Shown here: in pieces, positions 1 to 14,198 of the stretch
How the letters are laid out: each line of letters begins with the position of its first letter
How positions within the stretch are numbered: position 1 is the first letter of the stretch
NCBI GenBank assembly: GCA_011800805.1
Contig: MPNW01000041.1
Coordinates: 234,180 to 298,179 of the forward strand
Length of the DNA: 64,000 nucleotides
From: Hirudo medicinalis
Lineage: Eukaryota; Annelida; Clitellata; Hirudinida; Hirudinidae
Direction: 5' to 3'
Made by a program: the position numbers and the translations under genes
The notes under the pieces: model-generated
What the model saw: the letters and a program-made list of their open reading frames with translations, nothing else
The model's database searches: none
Told to the model about the DNA's origin: nothing

Positions 1-1056
1 AAGGCCAAACAACTAATTGGGGCAGAGTGAACATTTGGGAAAGAATTGTAAAGTTCCTTGTGTATCACATCAAACATGTAGACAGATCCATCATCGGATG
101 AGGCTGCAAGAATGTTTGGCTGAAAACGATTGAACCTCAGACAGGAGACTCTCTGAAAAATATTTACGAGATTATAATAACGAACAATCTGCTAAATCTG
201 ATTAAAAAATTACCGATTTATTTGGTGAAGGAATAGAGTGAAATGCACCCATCATCTTTCTATATATTATAACATTCCCATTATCGAACCCTGCTGCAAA
301 TGTAGAATCAGCATAGCTATGCTGCAAGGCAGTGACACACACATTCACACCCTGTTAAAATAATATTGGCTTTAGAACTTAATCATAACTTATTACTGCA
401 AAACTAAAATGAAATTAAATTTAAGAAGTATTGCAACTTTGGCTAAATAAAACATTCAGGTAAACCTTTATCAAAATTAGAAAAATGCCACAACACACCT
501 CATATGTATTTTTAACATGTCTGTTTTTTAAATCCCATGTATGTATTAGACCATTTCTTCCACCAGCCAATAAATTATTTGAATGATCAAATGAGACACA
601 CGTCTTCCCCATCTTCAAAAAGCATAAATTCATTAAGAACATATAACTAATTACAAACATTCTACACTTCACTGGTTGAAAACTTTTATCATTTAGCGTA
701 GTAAATGTTGCGAGTACTTACACATTCTTTACTGGTGATTATTATCTCTTCATTACTAAAAGGGAGTTGCTTAATTACAATTCGTTCACTGGAAGAAGAG
801 CAACCTGCCAAATACTAATAATTAAGCAAATAAAAATAATTGTATCCAATAAAGAATGAATTAAATAAACTTATGAAAATGTTAATGATGCTCAATAAAA
901 ATTGCAATCCTAGATTACCTGATTATCAGCTGACCAACAAAGTGATTGGGTTCCACTTCCATAGAAAATCGATCGATCAATCAATGTCAAGCGCGAACCA
1001 TCGGTTTGCCAAAGTTTAACATCATTTCCACCAGTAACAAGAAATAAGTCCTCCAT
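1..1056 (-). CDS. NEDD1: NEDD1 homologue, WD40 N-terminal part (5' exons; 3' part outside window)
   Basis: Gamma-tubulin ring complex targeting factor that brings gamma-tubulin to centrosomes and spindles. Five coding exons read on the minus strand with consistent phases: 919-1056, 722-814, 499-612, 214-351 and 1-152 (open at the window edge). The product starts MEDLFLVTGGNDVKLW and continues through WD40 blades, including SLCWSADNQ-YLAGCSSSSERI, KTCVSFDHSNNLLAGG...IHTWDLK and SVYMFDVIHKELYNSF-NVHSAP, which line up with the NEDD1 propeller blade by blade. The second exon uses an acceptor just before 814; the nearer AG at 805-806 would break the frame. The C-terminal gamma-tubulin-binding region lies beyond base 1. 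The gene is divergent from the MIC60 gene. Identity as NEDD1 rather than another WD40 protein rests on remembered family sequence, but several blades agree. Confidence 0.85.
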
Positions 1057-2175
1057 TTTTATTAACGCAATTGGTTAGAGTTGACTTGCTAACGGATAAT
1101 GCAAGAAAGATTGTTAGTTAGAAAGTTTAATTATTAGTAAAAATAACTAATTGTAATTTTAATCCCAAAATGAATGTGTAAAATAAATGTAAAATGATTT
1201 AACAACTTTACGAGCATCTTTGACACTAACAAATATGCCGCTAAATATTTGCTTACATAAACAAAACTAAAGGAGAATTTCGATTAAATTTTATATTACC
1301 GTGTATTAGTTTTATCATTTACTTTTTTATACCATAATATTATTGTTTTATCATTTACATTATATTTATTTGCACATTACTAACTGACATTGGATGGGAG
1401 GGAAGAAGACGCTGGCTGTAATAAAATATTAATAGTTTTAGATATGTATTTTTATCTACTATTTTTACCAAGGAAAAAATAATTTAGTGCCATCTTTTTA
1501 TTCCAATTCAAAAATTTGTTGGAATACCAGGGATGCGGACCCAACAATATGGAAGAGAAATATTAAATTAAGTGGTTATTTAGTTGTAAATGATAGCATA
1601 AAATTTAAATTTTACTACTGTAACCGTCATTTTTAGAACCCGACCTTTCCAGCTGCCCTTCAGTTTTCGGCAACTTCGTTCGCATAATTTTTTTTATGTG
1701 GACTCCAATTATGCAATAACAATTTAGTTAAATTTTTATGAAGACCGAGAGTGCTCGTATTTGACATTGTATGCCGTCTACTGCTGTAAACAAGTTACCT
1801 ACGTTCTGTAATAAGGCTTTGAAACTGCCGGACTCAAGTGTGTTTGAGCTTTTCTAATCCAGCAAAAGGATGTTTAGGATATCATCTGCCGTGCCCAAAC
1901 TATTGACGGTTTGTTTAATAATTTCTGAAAATTTAGCATAATGAACATGACCTTCCGATTATCGTTGGGCACCGGTATTTATGTAAATATATATATTATA
2001 TATAAATATAATATACTAACCATATATGATTTGAGCAGAAGGGACAAACGCCGAAATGCACGTATCGTCAATTCAAAACAAGTGGTGTGGCTTATTGTCA
2101 AGAAGCTTCTCGACCTACAAAGTAGATTTTTTGTTAACTAATATTTAAAAATAAAATAAATTAAATTCTCAATTT
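1057..2175. promoter_or_regulatory. Divergent intergenic region between NEDD1 and MIC60
   Basis: About 1.1 kb of AT-rich DNA separates the start codons of two genes transcribed away from each other, so it must hold both promoters. I see no clear TATA box. Near its right end are two possible upstream starts for MIC60: an ATG at 1870 opening a short basic peptide (MFRISSAVPKLLT) and an ATG at 1941 (MNMTFRLSLGT) that could splice in phase to 2201. Neither is certain. Confidence 0.5.
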
Positions 2176-5100
2176 ATGCTGCATTTCAACAGATCTACAG
2201 CATTGAAACTACTTACCTGTGCTGCGCTAGGAGGAGCATTAGGATATGCTTTGTACGATATTGAAGCTCGAAAATATATTGAGGATCAAGTCTATTACAC
2301 AAAGGATATGTTTGAAAAAGTTTTTTCTAACCTTCCTCCACGTAAAGATGCAGACAAGTATATTGTTTTTTGTACTTCAAATGATGCAATTTGTGACATG
2401 TTTTATGATATATTTAGGATCATCCCTGTTAATGAGACTCAAAATCAAGAAATAAAGCCAATTATTGTGGTAATTTGATCAATGCAGCTTTTCATGTCCA
2501 ATACATAAATTGTTTTGTTAATTGTGACTTTATGTTGCTAACTCAAAGAATACTGCTTGATTATGTGCCAAGTAGTTATCTTGCCTGAGTCTTTGGGCAA
2601 TATTCAACAAAGTTTGGATTTAGTGACCTTCACTGTGAATTATTTTGAAATTGTATTGTTTTGGAGCTGCTACATTTGCAAATAATGTAGAAATTATTTA
2701 GACAATTGTTGTGGAAAATTTATTGTGAGTGACATTTTTATTTATTCCATTTTATACGAAATTCAAAATGTCATGCCATAAAATCATGAAGTGATAAATT
2801 TTCAGGGTTCTTACACATAGACACAAGAGTTTGCATTTTAAATAAATGCATGATGAATGGTGTCAAATATCATTAATTAACCAGTTTAAAGCAAACAGCG
2901 GTATGTAAAATGGAACGCATGCTAAACACTTACGTTATGATAATCATACAAATTTTAACCTTTTAGCATCTTTTAAATCAGTTTCAAAGTAATTTTTTTC
3001 AGGCTGAGGAAAAGAGTGAAACTCCCAGCTTAGCAGGTTTATATCAGATTAACTTTCCTGTTAATTGTGTTATTAGACATCCTTTCATGCAAAGCTTTGA
3101 ATGCACTTTGAATACTTTAATTTTAGAAGTACCTAAAACCAAAAAGGAACTTGAACTTGAAAGGAAGAAACTGGAAAAGCAGGAAGCCGAGAGATTGTTG
3201 AGGGAAAGAGAAGAATCTGAAGCTCTTCAAAACAAAAGTATGATGAAATGAACCAAATTTCCAGAAATTATCTCTTATTCATTGGTTTAATTGTGCATGA
3301 GTAATAATGTATAGATAATAATAATATAATAATATATATGGCTCATAACATTTCTTTAGATTAATATTACCATTAAGTAATTAAGAATTGTGTTTATGTA
3401 TTTGCGTTTTAGGAACACGTGTTGTATGTGTATGAATATTGACATGAATGAATTGCATAAAATTATATTTTAACAGAATTAGAAGAGTCTTTACAAATCC
3501 ATCTTCTTAAGGTTTCAACAGCAATTGATTCTGCAGTTGAAGCAGCTGATAAAGCTGCAGAGACAGTGAGGCAGCACACTCAGAAGCTCAAAGTTGCTCT
3601 TGAGGTTAATTCTAGGAATTGATATTTCCTATTTGAGTTGGATTGAAAGTGAAGTAACTTGATCATTAGACATCTGATGCAAAGGAAGGAGAATGGGAGG
3701 CTGTGGTTGGAGCTCATGGCGAGAGGAATGAATCAGTGCTTGCTTTTGATATTTTATCAAGCAAAGCAAAGTTTGTCCTTTTTCTAGTTTATGTGTTATG
3801 TCATCTCACATAGTGATGGCTAGACCTCATAATATTGCATTTTTGCATAATATGGTAATGTGATGCTATATTGTTGTCTGTTGATCTTTATGTGTACATA
3901 TTGTATACATAATAGTATATACATCCCCAAGTTTACTTAAATGTATCCTTGGAAGGTATCCTGTCATTAATGGTCTTTTGATCCAAAACTTTAAATAGAT
4001 AGTGAGGGAATTTTTTAAAGATTAGTTTAAATTTCTCAAAAAGAAAACAAATTATTTTAACTCTATGCCTATGTTTGAGTAATATGTAAGCCAATTGCTG
4101 ATACATCAAATTTAAAAATAGTTCAAAATGTTCAGGTCAGAACTGGAAGAAATGCGAGCACTAATTGCTGAGGCAAAGAAAAACAAAGTGACCAAAAAGA
4201 ACAAAGTTCTGTACAATGCAGAGGAAAAAATAAACAAACTTAATCAGTCTTACAATTTAGCCACAAAAGAGGTTCTAGTTTTATTATTAGCAATTCAAAT
4301 TTTGTGTTTATCTCTGGGTCGTTGCTTAAAACTTTAGAACATATTTTGATTGCTTGAATTAAAATATTTTGATGGGAGTTGTTTGAGCATATCTGAACAT
4401 TTATTATTTTGCAATTCAGGTGTGTTAAGGGGTACAATATTAATTTCTTTTTTTTTAATATGCCTGGATACATAATTGATTTACATGTTCAAGATGCATT
4501 TAAAAACCATTGTAGTTACATTTAAAAGTTAAAGCCTGCCATTTTCATTTCCAATACTTTCACTTTGCTGGATGTTTGAAATGCAAAACTTGAGATTTAG
4601 AACAAATTGGAAGACATTATATATTTGTGGCTTGTTTTTGTGAAACAATTAATTTAAAAGTGTCATAACTATTTTAGTTTTCCAAAGCTAAATCTGAAGC
4701 CAAGGTTTTCTCAGAGTACAGAGAGCTTGTTAAAAAAGGCAAAGAACAATTTAAAAAGGAATTGGAATCAGTCCTCCCTGAAGTGAATAAGATAACCTGT
4801 GAGTCTTACATTAACTAACTCCCTTTGATTCATTCGTGTGTTCCCATATTTTAATTTAACTTATAAATGAAAGTAATAACTTATGATTGGTTATATTATA
4901 ATACATGTCTTAATAGACTTTCAATTAACTTTGTAACAGCTTCTTTGAGTAAATTATCTGAGGAAGAGTTGAATGCTCTGATTGCCCATGCTCACAAGCG
5001 CATAGATCAATTGCAAAGGCAACTTGCCGAGCAGCAGGCTTTGGAGAAGCTGAGATTGGAAGAGGCCCTGTTCAGGCAGAAGGAAGAGGATGCTGCCCTT

Positions 5101-6408
5101 CATTATGTTTCTATCAATCAGGAGAAGGATCTTTGGAAAAATGAACTTGATATCATTAAATCAAGATGGGTTGGCATTCTTAATCTTGGTGGATATTAGA
5201 ATCTTCTTTGTATAAGAATAAGTTAATCACTCATTGTTGTTTCAGGACCTTGAAGCTCAAGTGAATTTCGAAGAGGAGTTGAAGCACCAACTCACCAGAC
5301 AGGCAGCTGCACATAGCGACCACATCACTGAAATCCTCAAGGTTCAACAGAGGGAGTTGGAGGCAAAATTTGCTCTGTTGCTTAGTGAGAAAATTGAAAA
5401 AGAAAGACAAGAATTCCAGAAGCAAGTTGCTAGTTGGGTGGCCAGACTGAGAGGTATTGAAGAGGCCATTGACAGTAAGTGGATTTAATATACTTCATAT
5501 TTTTGTTTGTAGTTGTTTGAATACTAATGACTTTTGTTAGAACTTAGATAACTCAACTGAAACTTCATTGAAGTGCTTTTGTAGAGTATATAGATAATAA
5601 GTCAATGCATGCTATCAAGATTATTAATGATCTGAGCTCAGTAATTCTCAGTGGCATAAGAAATTTATTGGCTGAGGTAAGAAAAACATTTTGTTTTTTA
5701 GAACGTGCTGAGCTGGAAAAGCAGGGCCATCAAGTTCAGAAGCTTTGGCTTGCTTGTGAATCCCTTCAAACTGCTGTAAACAGTGGAAAGTTAGGAGCTA
5801 AAGATTGGCAGAGTAGGGTGAAGCCACTGGATGTTGAAATGCAATCAATAAGAGAAGCAGCTGATGGTCAACCAGCCATTGTTGCCATCCTGGATTCAGT
5901 TCCACCTTTGGCTGCAGAGAGGGGTGTTTGGACTGAGTCTGCTTTGATAGAAAGATTCAAAAGAGTCAGCAAAATTTGCAAGCAGGTTGCCATGATTGAT
6001 GAAACTACAAGTGTTGATGGAAACCTCTTCAAGTTTGCTTTGTCCTATCTGCAATCCAAGTTCATTATATCTGGAGCCAGTAAAATGTATGATTCAGCAG
6101 ATGATGAGGTGGATGTTGAGGACTTGAAAAACCCTTTTACATTGCTTGACAATGCTGAGGTATAAAAGTATGTTATGAATTAATTATATCAATTATATAA
6201 TTTTTCTGTTGATTTTCAGGTTTGCTTGAAGAGAGGAGATTTTGTCCAGGCTGTTCGTTTTGTAAACCAGTTATCTGGAGAACCAAAGAGAGCAGCCTCT
6301 GATTGGCTGGCTGAGGCCCGCTTACTTCTAGAAACAAAACAGATTTCTGCTGCTCTGTTAGCTTCTGCTTCAGCTGCAGGATTCACTTCTGCTGCTGGCA
6401 CCTCATAA
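2176..6408 (+). CDS. IMMT: MICOS complex subunit MIC60 (mitofilin)
   Basis: Inner mitochondrial membrane protein that organises cristae junctions as the core of the MICOS complex. The N-terminus has a hydrophobic, glycine-rich segment (LLTCAALGGALGYALYD) typical of the membrane anchor after a presequence, followed by long charged coiled-coil exons (ELELERKKLEKQEAERLL; QLAEQQALEKLRLEEALF) and the conserved C-terminal mitofilin domain (LWLACESLQTAVNSG, FVQAVRFVNQLSGEPKRAAS, WLAEARLLLETKQ). Approximate exons: 2176-2350, 3003-3045, 3127-3237, 3477-3604, 3670-3770, 4135-4271, 4679-4799, 4939-5166, 5246-5474, 5702-6161, 6220-6408. The stop is at 6406-6408. The start is uncertain: 2176 is the first ATG of the open frame, but a splice acceptor at 2191-2192 inside it suggests that an upstream exon may supply the targeting peptide. 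Confidence 0.9.
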
Positions 6409-9213
6409 TTGTTTCAAAAGGGAATCCACATTTTCATTTAGAAGACATTGCGTCGTTAATTTCCAAGGAAATTAGAAAATAATGTACAAACTCTGTATTT
6501 TGTCAATTATTTGATTTGGGTGGCGCTAGCGTGAATCATCGAAAGGTCGTGTCAACGGCACGGCTATAGGGTTATTTTTAGCTTTGGATTTGAAATTCGG
6601 TTGCGCTTAGACGCTTTTGGGTAGCCGTAAATTTGCGCCGGGTTTTTTTTAGTTCACACCTTTGGATTGCGATAATTTTCCATCATCATCAGGCAGCCAT
6701 CATTCTTAGGTGTGCTTGGTCCAGCATTGTGGTCGTGCGAGCTAGTGGGTAAACGCACATTTAAAAGACTGTTAGTTTCCCATCATACTGTTTTATCCGG
6801 TGCAGCGACATTATCATTAAGAGAATAGAACAACGTTACTGCTCAAACAGTTTAAAGATGCTCAAGGATGCTGCTTTGGGACGCAACCGCTGCATGGTAC
6901 CTTTCGAGCCAAACTAAAGTTTCTCGTGATCGTGCTAATTATTATTTTTAATTTATTTAATTATTTATTCTAAGTGCTCTTAGTGATCTGCAGTTCCGCG
7001 AATCGTGAAATTGTGTAAATTCATCAGTTAATCAGGTAAATCCGACTGCACATGGAATTGACTATAGACAATAGTTACTATATAGAAAACTATACTTCAA
7101 CTCCAGGTTATTGTCGATTCCATTATTGTGTTAATGAGGAGGGTGCTTCATAGCCTTAATACTACCCGGGAAGCCAATAAACATCGTGAACACAATTGTT
7201 TTAATATGTTTTTATATGTTTTAAATTTTCCACTTTGTTAAGTCAAGAATAGTCAAGATGATAGGCCTAATTTGATGTCTTGTAACTTGATATGTGTTAT
7301 ATATATGATATGTTTAGCAAATTAAAATTATAAAAAAAAACAAAGGAGGATCACATAATAAAATAAATAAGCCGTTTCTTCCTTCATCAAAATCATTTCA
7401 ATTTAACCAATCATGCTAATCCCCATCAGCTCATTTTCATAATTCATAGGTTCAATGTGCATCTCATTAATTTAAATCCCCATTACCTCACCCATCCTAG
7501 TCAACCCAATCATTCCAATTCACATTACCTCACTCATCTCAATCATCTCAATCTCCATTGCCTCACTCATCTCTACCTCATTCCCCGTCAGCTCATCTGC
7601 CTCCCCAAGTATCGGTTTCTAGTATGTTTCTTAAGTTAAGCATATTATAATATTATCAATTAAATTCTTGTTAATTCTTGATATATTGCTTCAAAATATA
7701 TTTGGAGAAGATTTTTTAGCCAGATAATCATGAATCTGGAAATTATGATGAGAACATTAAATACGTTATGCATAACTATAAAAAAAAACAATGGTAATGA
7801 TCAATACAATGTTAATAATATTGCTGAAGGAAAAAATTTACCAATTATCGATGGTCATAAATTCTTCAGTATTGAGGAACGTTTATAAGATGTTGCAATA
7901 AAAACCAATAGGTCGGTGTAAAACTAACTTTTTTTTAGTTTAACAACTTTTAATATTTGTAATTAAGATTTCTGATTTGCCACCCAATGGAGGCTTCAAC
8001 ATAGAGAATACAACCACGAGAATTAGGAAACATATAATGACATATGACACGGCTAGAAAGTGAATCTGACGGGGCACTGTGGTAAAAAGGCCTTTGGACA
8101 ATCTGAGATGAAGAATGTTGTGTTTTCTTAGTCAAATGACTTCCATTTTGTAAATTCTGTTCTGTTGTTACTATAGGTTGAATGTTAATTTATTTAACTT
8201 ATTTAAGTAATGCTGCAAGCTATGACAGTACGATTAATCTTTTAATCTGGAAAATTTCACGTGTAGTAAAAAAAGAAATACATCGGCTGCCACCATGCAA
8301 GATTTTGAGATTAAGCTTCGTAAGTGGTCTGGAAATGCTAGAGACAGAGGAGCTGGCGGTCAAAGAGAAGACAAACTCCTTATTAACATAATCCATTTTT
8401 TAGCATAAACATTTAAAAAATTTGATTCAACTATATTGCATCAATATTTTGTTTATTTTCATTAAAAATAATGTAATCAAACACTTTTTGTGTTTTTCAA
8501 CATTTATTCCCCCGTCTTTTGTGTTTGCTGGGTCTTTAATTTTAAAAGTAATAATTTCATTAATTAATAATTTGTTTAACTATGTAATAATTTCGTTAAT
8601 TGGACGCATTTATTTATTTAAACTTTAGCTTGTATTTTATAATATAATTCCACAAAATGATTTATAGCAGCGAGTTTAATTAAAGAAATCATATTTAAAC
8701 ATATATCGATTCCTAAACTATGAATAATAACGCCCCCATTAAATTATTAGATTTGCAATGCAAATGACTGCATATGGAGCAGGCATGAATAATAATGATA
8801 TATGTGGCGATACTAGGGACTAGTCAGTTAAGCAGGGATACTCTCTATTGTGTCGGTGCCTAGGTGAGGTATTCCGGTGAATCAAATATCCTGCGATTTG
8901 CGACTTTTTGTCTAAGGCGACTGTCGCATTAAATTAGCGTTCTTTGTCGTAAAAATTATTCAGATCTCTAAGGGATTCGTTTTGAATTCCATTCTTGTTT
9001 GATGTTGGATAACCGATATCAGATAATATAAATCTTAATTCTTAATTTAAGTTCTTATTGGAAGATTTGCGCTTAGAGGTAACGTTTTCCATCAAATTCT
9101 TTGTCTCTATGTTGACAAATTGAAAACTAAAGATCACATAAATTGTGGCTTAAAGCGAAATAAAGAATTTGTTGTTTAAGTCCTTAACATTCTCAGGGCA
9201 AGCACGTTTCATC
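6409..9213. other. Intergenic region and probable 5' untranslated exons of the protein 4.1 gene
   Basis: No convincing coding sequence. The stretch 6520-7035 has more C and G and more CpG than its surroundings and ends in a good donor (AATCAG then GTAAAT at 7036), so it looks like a promoter with a non-coding first exon. A second candidate untranslated exon ends near 8862 before GTGAGG. The acceptor at 9195-9196 opens the first coding exon. Short open frames at 7457-7639, 7950-8135 and 8182-8391 resemble nothing I know. The 7457 frame is a low-complexity repeat of CTCA/CATC units. Confidence 0.4.
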
Positions 9214-12200
9214 ATGGAATGTAGAGTGCAAATGTTGGATGGATCTGAGTTGACAGTCGACCTTGATGTAAATTATTTATTTTATTACATTTAACTTAAT
9301 TCAATTGTAAAAAGTTCGTGTCCAAAATTGTTGAACATTAATAACTACTAGGTAAGTAGTGATCACTAAATTAAAAAGAAATGAAATATAATCAGCATCA
9401 TGGGATTGCAGCAACTATAAGAAAATGTTGATTGTTACTTGAGCAGAACTAAAGTTGAAAACTAATAACATTTCATTTACTTATTTAATTTTAATAACTC
9501 AATCTTATTTTTCACCTGTTTGCATAGAAAAAGGCCACTGGTCAGGATTTGCTTGATGCTGTGTGCAAAAGAATTGAATTAAATGAAACTGATTATTTTG
9601 GATGCACCTTTAAGGACTCTAAGGGTCAAAAGGTGGGTCAGCCATAATTTATGGTTTGTAAGTGACAAAGATGATATAATCAATTTTAATTTAAAGTTTA
9701 AAATAAAACTGTATTTTTTAGATTTGGGTGAACGCCAAGAAGCTAGGCAAACAATTAAATGGTATGTATGATTAATAGTTTCAATAAAATAATGAGCATA
9801 GCATTGATTAGTGGAACAATTATTTTTAATACTGAATTGCATGTCTAAGAGTTAAAACTAATTTGAAGAATTCACAACCACTGGTGATAATTGACTCTAA
9901 TATTTTGTATTATTATTTCTGTAGACTTAGAATAACATTTATTAATGGAATCATTTGGAGAGAAATTGACAATTTCAATAATTACTCCTTGTTTTTAATC
10001 TTTCAATTTACTTGATTCCTACACTATTTTTATTTCATCATTGTGCTTAACTATGTGTTACTTGTTGATACTTGTTCTTCTAAGCAATTGTTAAGTTCAG
10101 CATGAGACTTATCAAATCACTCGATCCTATTAGGAAATTTTACTGCACAAACGGTTTTTATATATTTTAAACACTTTGAAGTTTATTTATAAATTTTAGA
10201 TTTATTTTCTTTCACTCAAAAGTTATGCAGTAATTTTGCTTGATTTATTAATAATTTCATTAACAAACATTAAAGGGGGAGCTCCACAATTTTCTTTCCA
10301 AGTGAAGTTTTATCCACCTGATCCAACCAGTCTTAATGAAGAAATTACCAGGTATTTGTCATTTGAATTCTTAGGTTATTTCTTTAGTTACTTCACATAT
10401 TTGCATTTACAAGTATTTAAATATTGGATGTCCTTCTAAGGTACCAACTCTTTCTACAACTTCGTTGTGATGTTCTCTATGGAAGGTATTTATTATTTTG
10501 CTTTAATTCAACATTTGTATCGTTTTGTTATTTGCAAGTATTCCATTTCTTATTGTTTCTCACAGTCTTCCTTGCTCTTTCATAACAATTGCACTGCTGG
10601 GATCATATGCGGCTCAGTCACAGTTGGGAGACTACGTACTTTCCGATCACGGGACAGGTAGTTCGTACCTCAAAGACATTAGTTTTGCTCAAAATCAGTC
10701 TCAGGAGCTTCTTGATAAGATTGCTGAGCTTCATAAAACCCATTTGTGAGTTAATTATAATGTTGAATAATAAACTAGATTATATCATTAATGATTAGCT
10801 TATTGAAGCTCAGATTTTTGCTGCATTTTATGCATGTCTTAATTATTTAGACTAAGGCATTACTTGATTTTGTGGAATTTTGTGCAAATTACTATTGGTG
10901 ATCACAATAATATTAAACATTTGTGTTCAGGGGCATGCAACCTGCAGAAGCAGAGCTGAACTACCTGGACAATGCCTGCAAACTTTCTCTTTACGGAGTG
11001 CACATGTTCCGGGCCAAGGTATTGGCATTATTTTGACATTAAGTACTTATACTAATGTTTTACTTATGATTTCATGGACATGATAGAGACAAATATTGCT
11101 TAAAGCATATTTGAGTGCATGATTGGATTCCTGGATTTGCAACAGATTTGTTTTATATCATAGGATGGTGAAGATGGGGATGTTGAGATTGGCATTTGTG
11201 CAGCTGGGATCCTTGTCTTCAAAGAGAGACTAAGAGTTCACAGGTTTTGTACAATTGATATGCATTTGTATTTAGCCAATTTTATGAGTATCCCTATTGG
11301 ATGAAGGTACTATAAATGCCCGACCATTTATATAGTGCTGTTTATAGTGAGGGCACTACCAGGCGATCAGGATGTAAACATTGCACATAACTTTTATGAC
11401 AACATTGTCACCTTTTACCATCTAGTGCAGGAACACAATTCTTTGAGCTAATCTCATACCAATTGCATAAATTGTCTAACCCAACTTGAATGAGCAATTT
11501 CAGTATTCAAATTATTTATATAGATTTACGTGGCCCAAAATACTTAAGATTTCCTACAAAAGGAGCATTTTTACAATCAAAATTAGGCCTGGTGAGGTGA
11601 GTAGCATTTATCTTTAATAGTGATTTATTGATCAATAAAAGCTTACAATTTGATATTGGCATTTATGACAATAAATTTTAATTTTTTATCAAATATAAAT
11701 GTTGTGAAAAATGGTTTTATTATCTTGTCAATAGTTTGAACAAATGGAAACAACAATGGACTACAAGTTGGTGAGTTATCAGGCAGCTAAGAGGCTATGG
11801 AGACTGGCAGTGGAGCACCATGGATTTTTCAGGTTTTATGAGCATCATTTGTTGTCATAACCTTCATAACCTAAATCAATGAAACAAAAATCTCTTCTGA
11901 AGATCTACGAACAAAGGTTATATTTAATAGTTTCTCTCACTTCCAGACTTAGGGAAACCGAGCCTCTTCCAAAGGGTCTGTTTTCACGTTTGGCCAAAAT
12001 ATCGCTATTGTGGCAAGACCTTTTACCAAGCCCAACAAATTGGCGATAAGAGTCAGAGGAGCATTGCCAGAGTGGTTGGGAGGAAATTTGTTGGCTCCAA
12101 AAGCATGGAGACAGGTGGTCTGTAATTTCTTTATGGCATGTTTCTGCATGAAACAACTATAGTTACTGTGTTATTATGTGTATTAATGATTTTATATCTT

Positions 12201-14198
12201 CATGTTGCTAATTTTTTAGTTTTGACGGGCTACAGCACTGAACGTTCGGAAACCTATCAGCAGCAAGAAGGGTCTCGAACTGCAACTCTGGACTTGAAGA
12301 AGAGAAGGCAGAACTCTCTGCACGACCTCACCAACGGCAATCAGTATACCTTGTCTTCCGTTAGCTATTTATTTTTTAAATTGAGTTTTTAACTCGACTG
12401 GATTAACACAGTTATAAATTTATATAACTTAACATTTAATGGACTGAAAACATAAATGAATAAAAAACATGTTTGAATAACAATAAATGATAAAATGCAG
12501 AAACAATTTATTAGAGCTAAGAGCTGATTAAAGTTTATTTATTGTATAAAACCTTTGGCTGACAATATCAGGTAAATTGTATTTTATAGCATTTGTAGCT
12601 AGCTGAATTTATGTCATTTGAGGTTTATTAAAGTCTTAGGAAAAGTTGTTAAGAATCCCATCGTTTTATTATTTGTAAACAATTAATGTAGTACTTGTTG
12701 GTGGATTACATATTAGCCTTGAAATGATTCTTCTTGTGTAGAATGATGGAGAATGCTATGTAAACCAGGGTGGACAACTGTGGACTGGATGGGATGGTTC
12801 AAGGAAGCAATTGATAGACAAAGACGCTATTTCTGTTGGTACCATTTTATATCTTCTTATTACTTTTAAAAGGTAAAGCTTGAGCAATGTCTTCTCAAAC
12901 CAAAGAAATCTTCTTAAATCAAAAAAAATGAAACAGTGCCTATTTACTCAAGCTAAAAAATTTAAAAATGAAATGAAAATATATATTAGTTTTATTGTGT
13001 CAAGTTTGTTGTGGTGGTTTAACTTTTTATTAACTAGCAGATCACATTAATATTTTTACATAATTTTCTGAAAGGATTAATGTAAAGAATTTAATTTACT
13101 TTTTTAGAGAAGTGCTACGAGTGATGAAGCTACATTTCCTTTGGAACCCTATCAAACCAGCCAGCATTATGTTGGCTACCAGTCTTACAGCAGGATGGGC
13201 AAAAATACTATAGAAGAAGCTAGTCTGAGGAGAAACAACCAATACGACATGTTGTATGAGCATGGTGCAACGAATAGTGACTGGGATCACATCAATGCAG
13301 ACACATCACATAGTTACATCACTGCTGATGGAGCTAGAGTCACCGAGGTTTGCTAAGAACTTCAATTAACCTTACTGTCTAGGGGTGGTCAAATTATGGC
13401 CTGTTGGCCATTCTGTTAATGTATTTCAATGTACTGGCCACAATGGAGATTTGTGTGCATCTTATAGAAATAAGTAGCAGATAAATTGTTCAATGATTAA
13501 TTGTTTAGATGCCATAAATATTAGACTGGTATAGTTTGAGTGGAAAATGTAATAATAACATGCATATTATAGTAGCTTACATTCAACGTAGGCTCATGTG
13601 GAATTTTCCCAATTGTTGGGTTTGGTTTTGTTTGCACCTTTAAAAAAATATTTCAAAAATAGCTGCAGCCTCAAAGCTAAAAGGTCAATAAAAGTTATAA
13701 CAAATGCAAATAGAGAAGTGTTTTTGTGCCTTTAGTGCTGGTACGTGTTGCATCCCTCTGTTGTGGACGGGCCCACGTTTGGAAACGGCATCTCACCCCT
13801 CTTTTAGCATCTACTATCCATTTGTCATGCATTATCTTCATGTTGAACATTTATGTTTGCCATTAATTAGATGTAAGATGTATATTCTCTCAAGATCATT
13901 TAATTGATTCAATATCTTTCTTAAAGTATCGATCTCGAAGAGATGGTGTCATTGAAACTCGAATTGAGAGGAGGTATCCAGATGGAGGACAGTCACATTC
14001 TGTTGATTATGATAAGGTCAGTTGTTAGGTTCTCAGTTTAATTTAGAATCCAACAATTTGAATATTACTCTGAAATTTGAATTTATTTCACAGGCTTTGT
14101 CTGATGCAATACTGGCTGTGACTAATGTCGATACCAACCTTGCCGTAGAAAAAATTGAGATCCAGACGAGAGAAGAAACCAATGCCACAATGGTTTAA
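9214..14198 (+). CDS. EPB41: Protein 4.1 / coracle-type FERM protein, with an apparent internal frameshift
   Basis: Membrane-skeleton linker joining transmembrane proteins to spectrin and actin. The FERM domain is complete: F1 begins [19 protein letters not shown]2 includes [21 protein letters not shown] and [18 protein letters not shown], and F3 ends [25 protein letters not shown]-adjacent region ([16 protein letters not shown]) and the 4.1 C-terminal domain ([15 protein letters not shown] ... EIQTREET) follow. Coding exons begin near 9197, 9528, 9722, 10275, 10441, 10566, 10931, 11164, 11523, 11734, 11947, 12220, 12743, 13110, 13928 and 14095; stop 14196-14198. In the exon from 11947 the frame that reads [10 protein letters not shown] must shift by one base at the A-run 11996-11999 to continue as KYRYCGK, and the later exons agree with the shifted frame. 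No clear spectrin-actin-binding segment is seen. Which paralogue it is (4.1, 4.1-like, coracle) cannot be settled here. Confidence 0.88.

Noticed and set aside
1941..2141. 66-codon open frame before MIC60
   Set aside because: Not a separate gene; at most its first codons could be an alternative first exon of MIC60.
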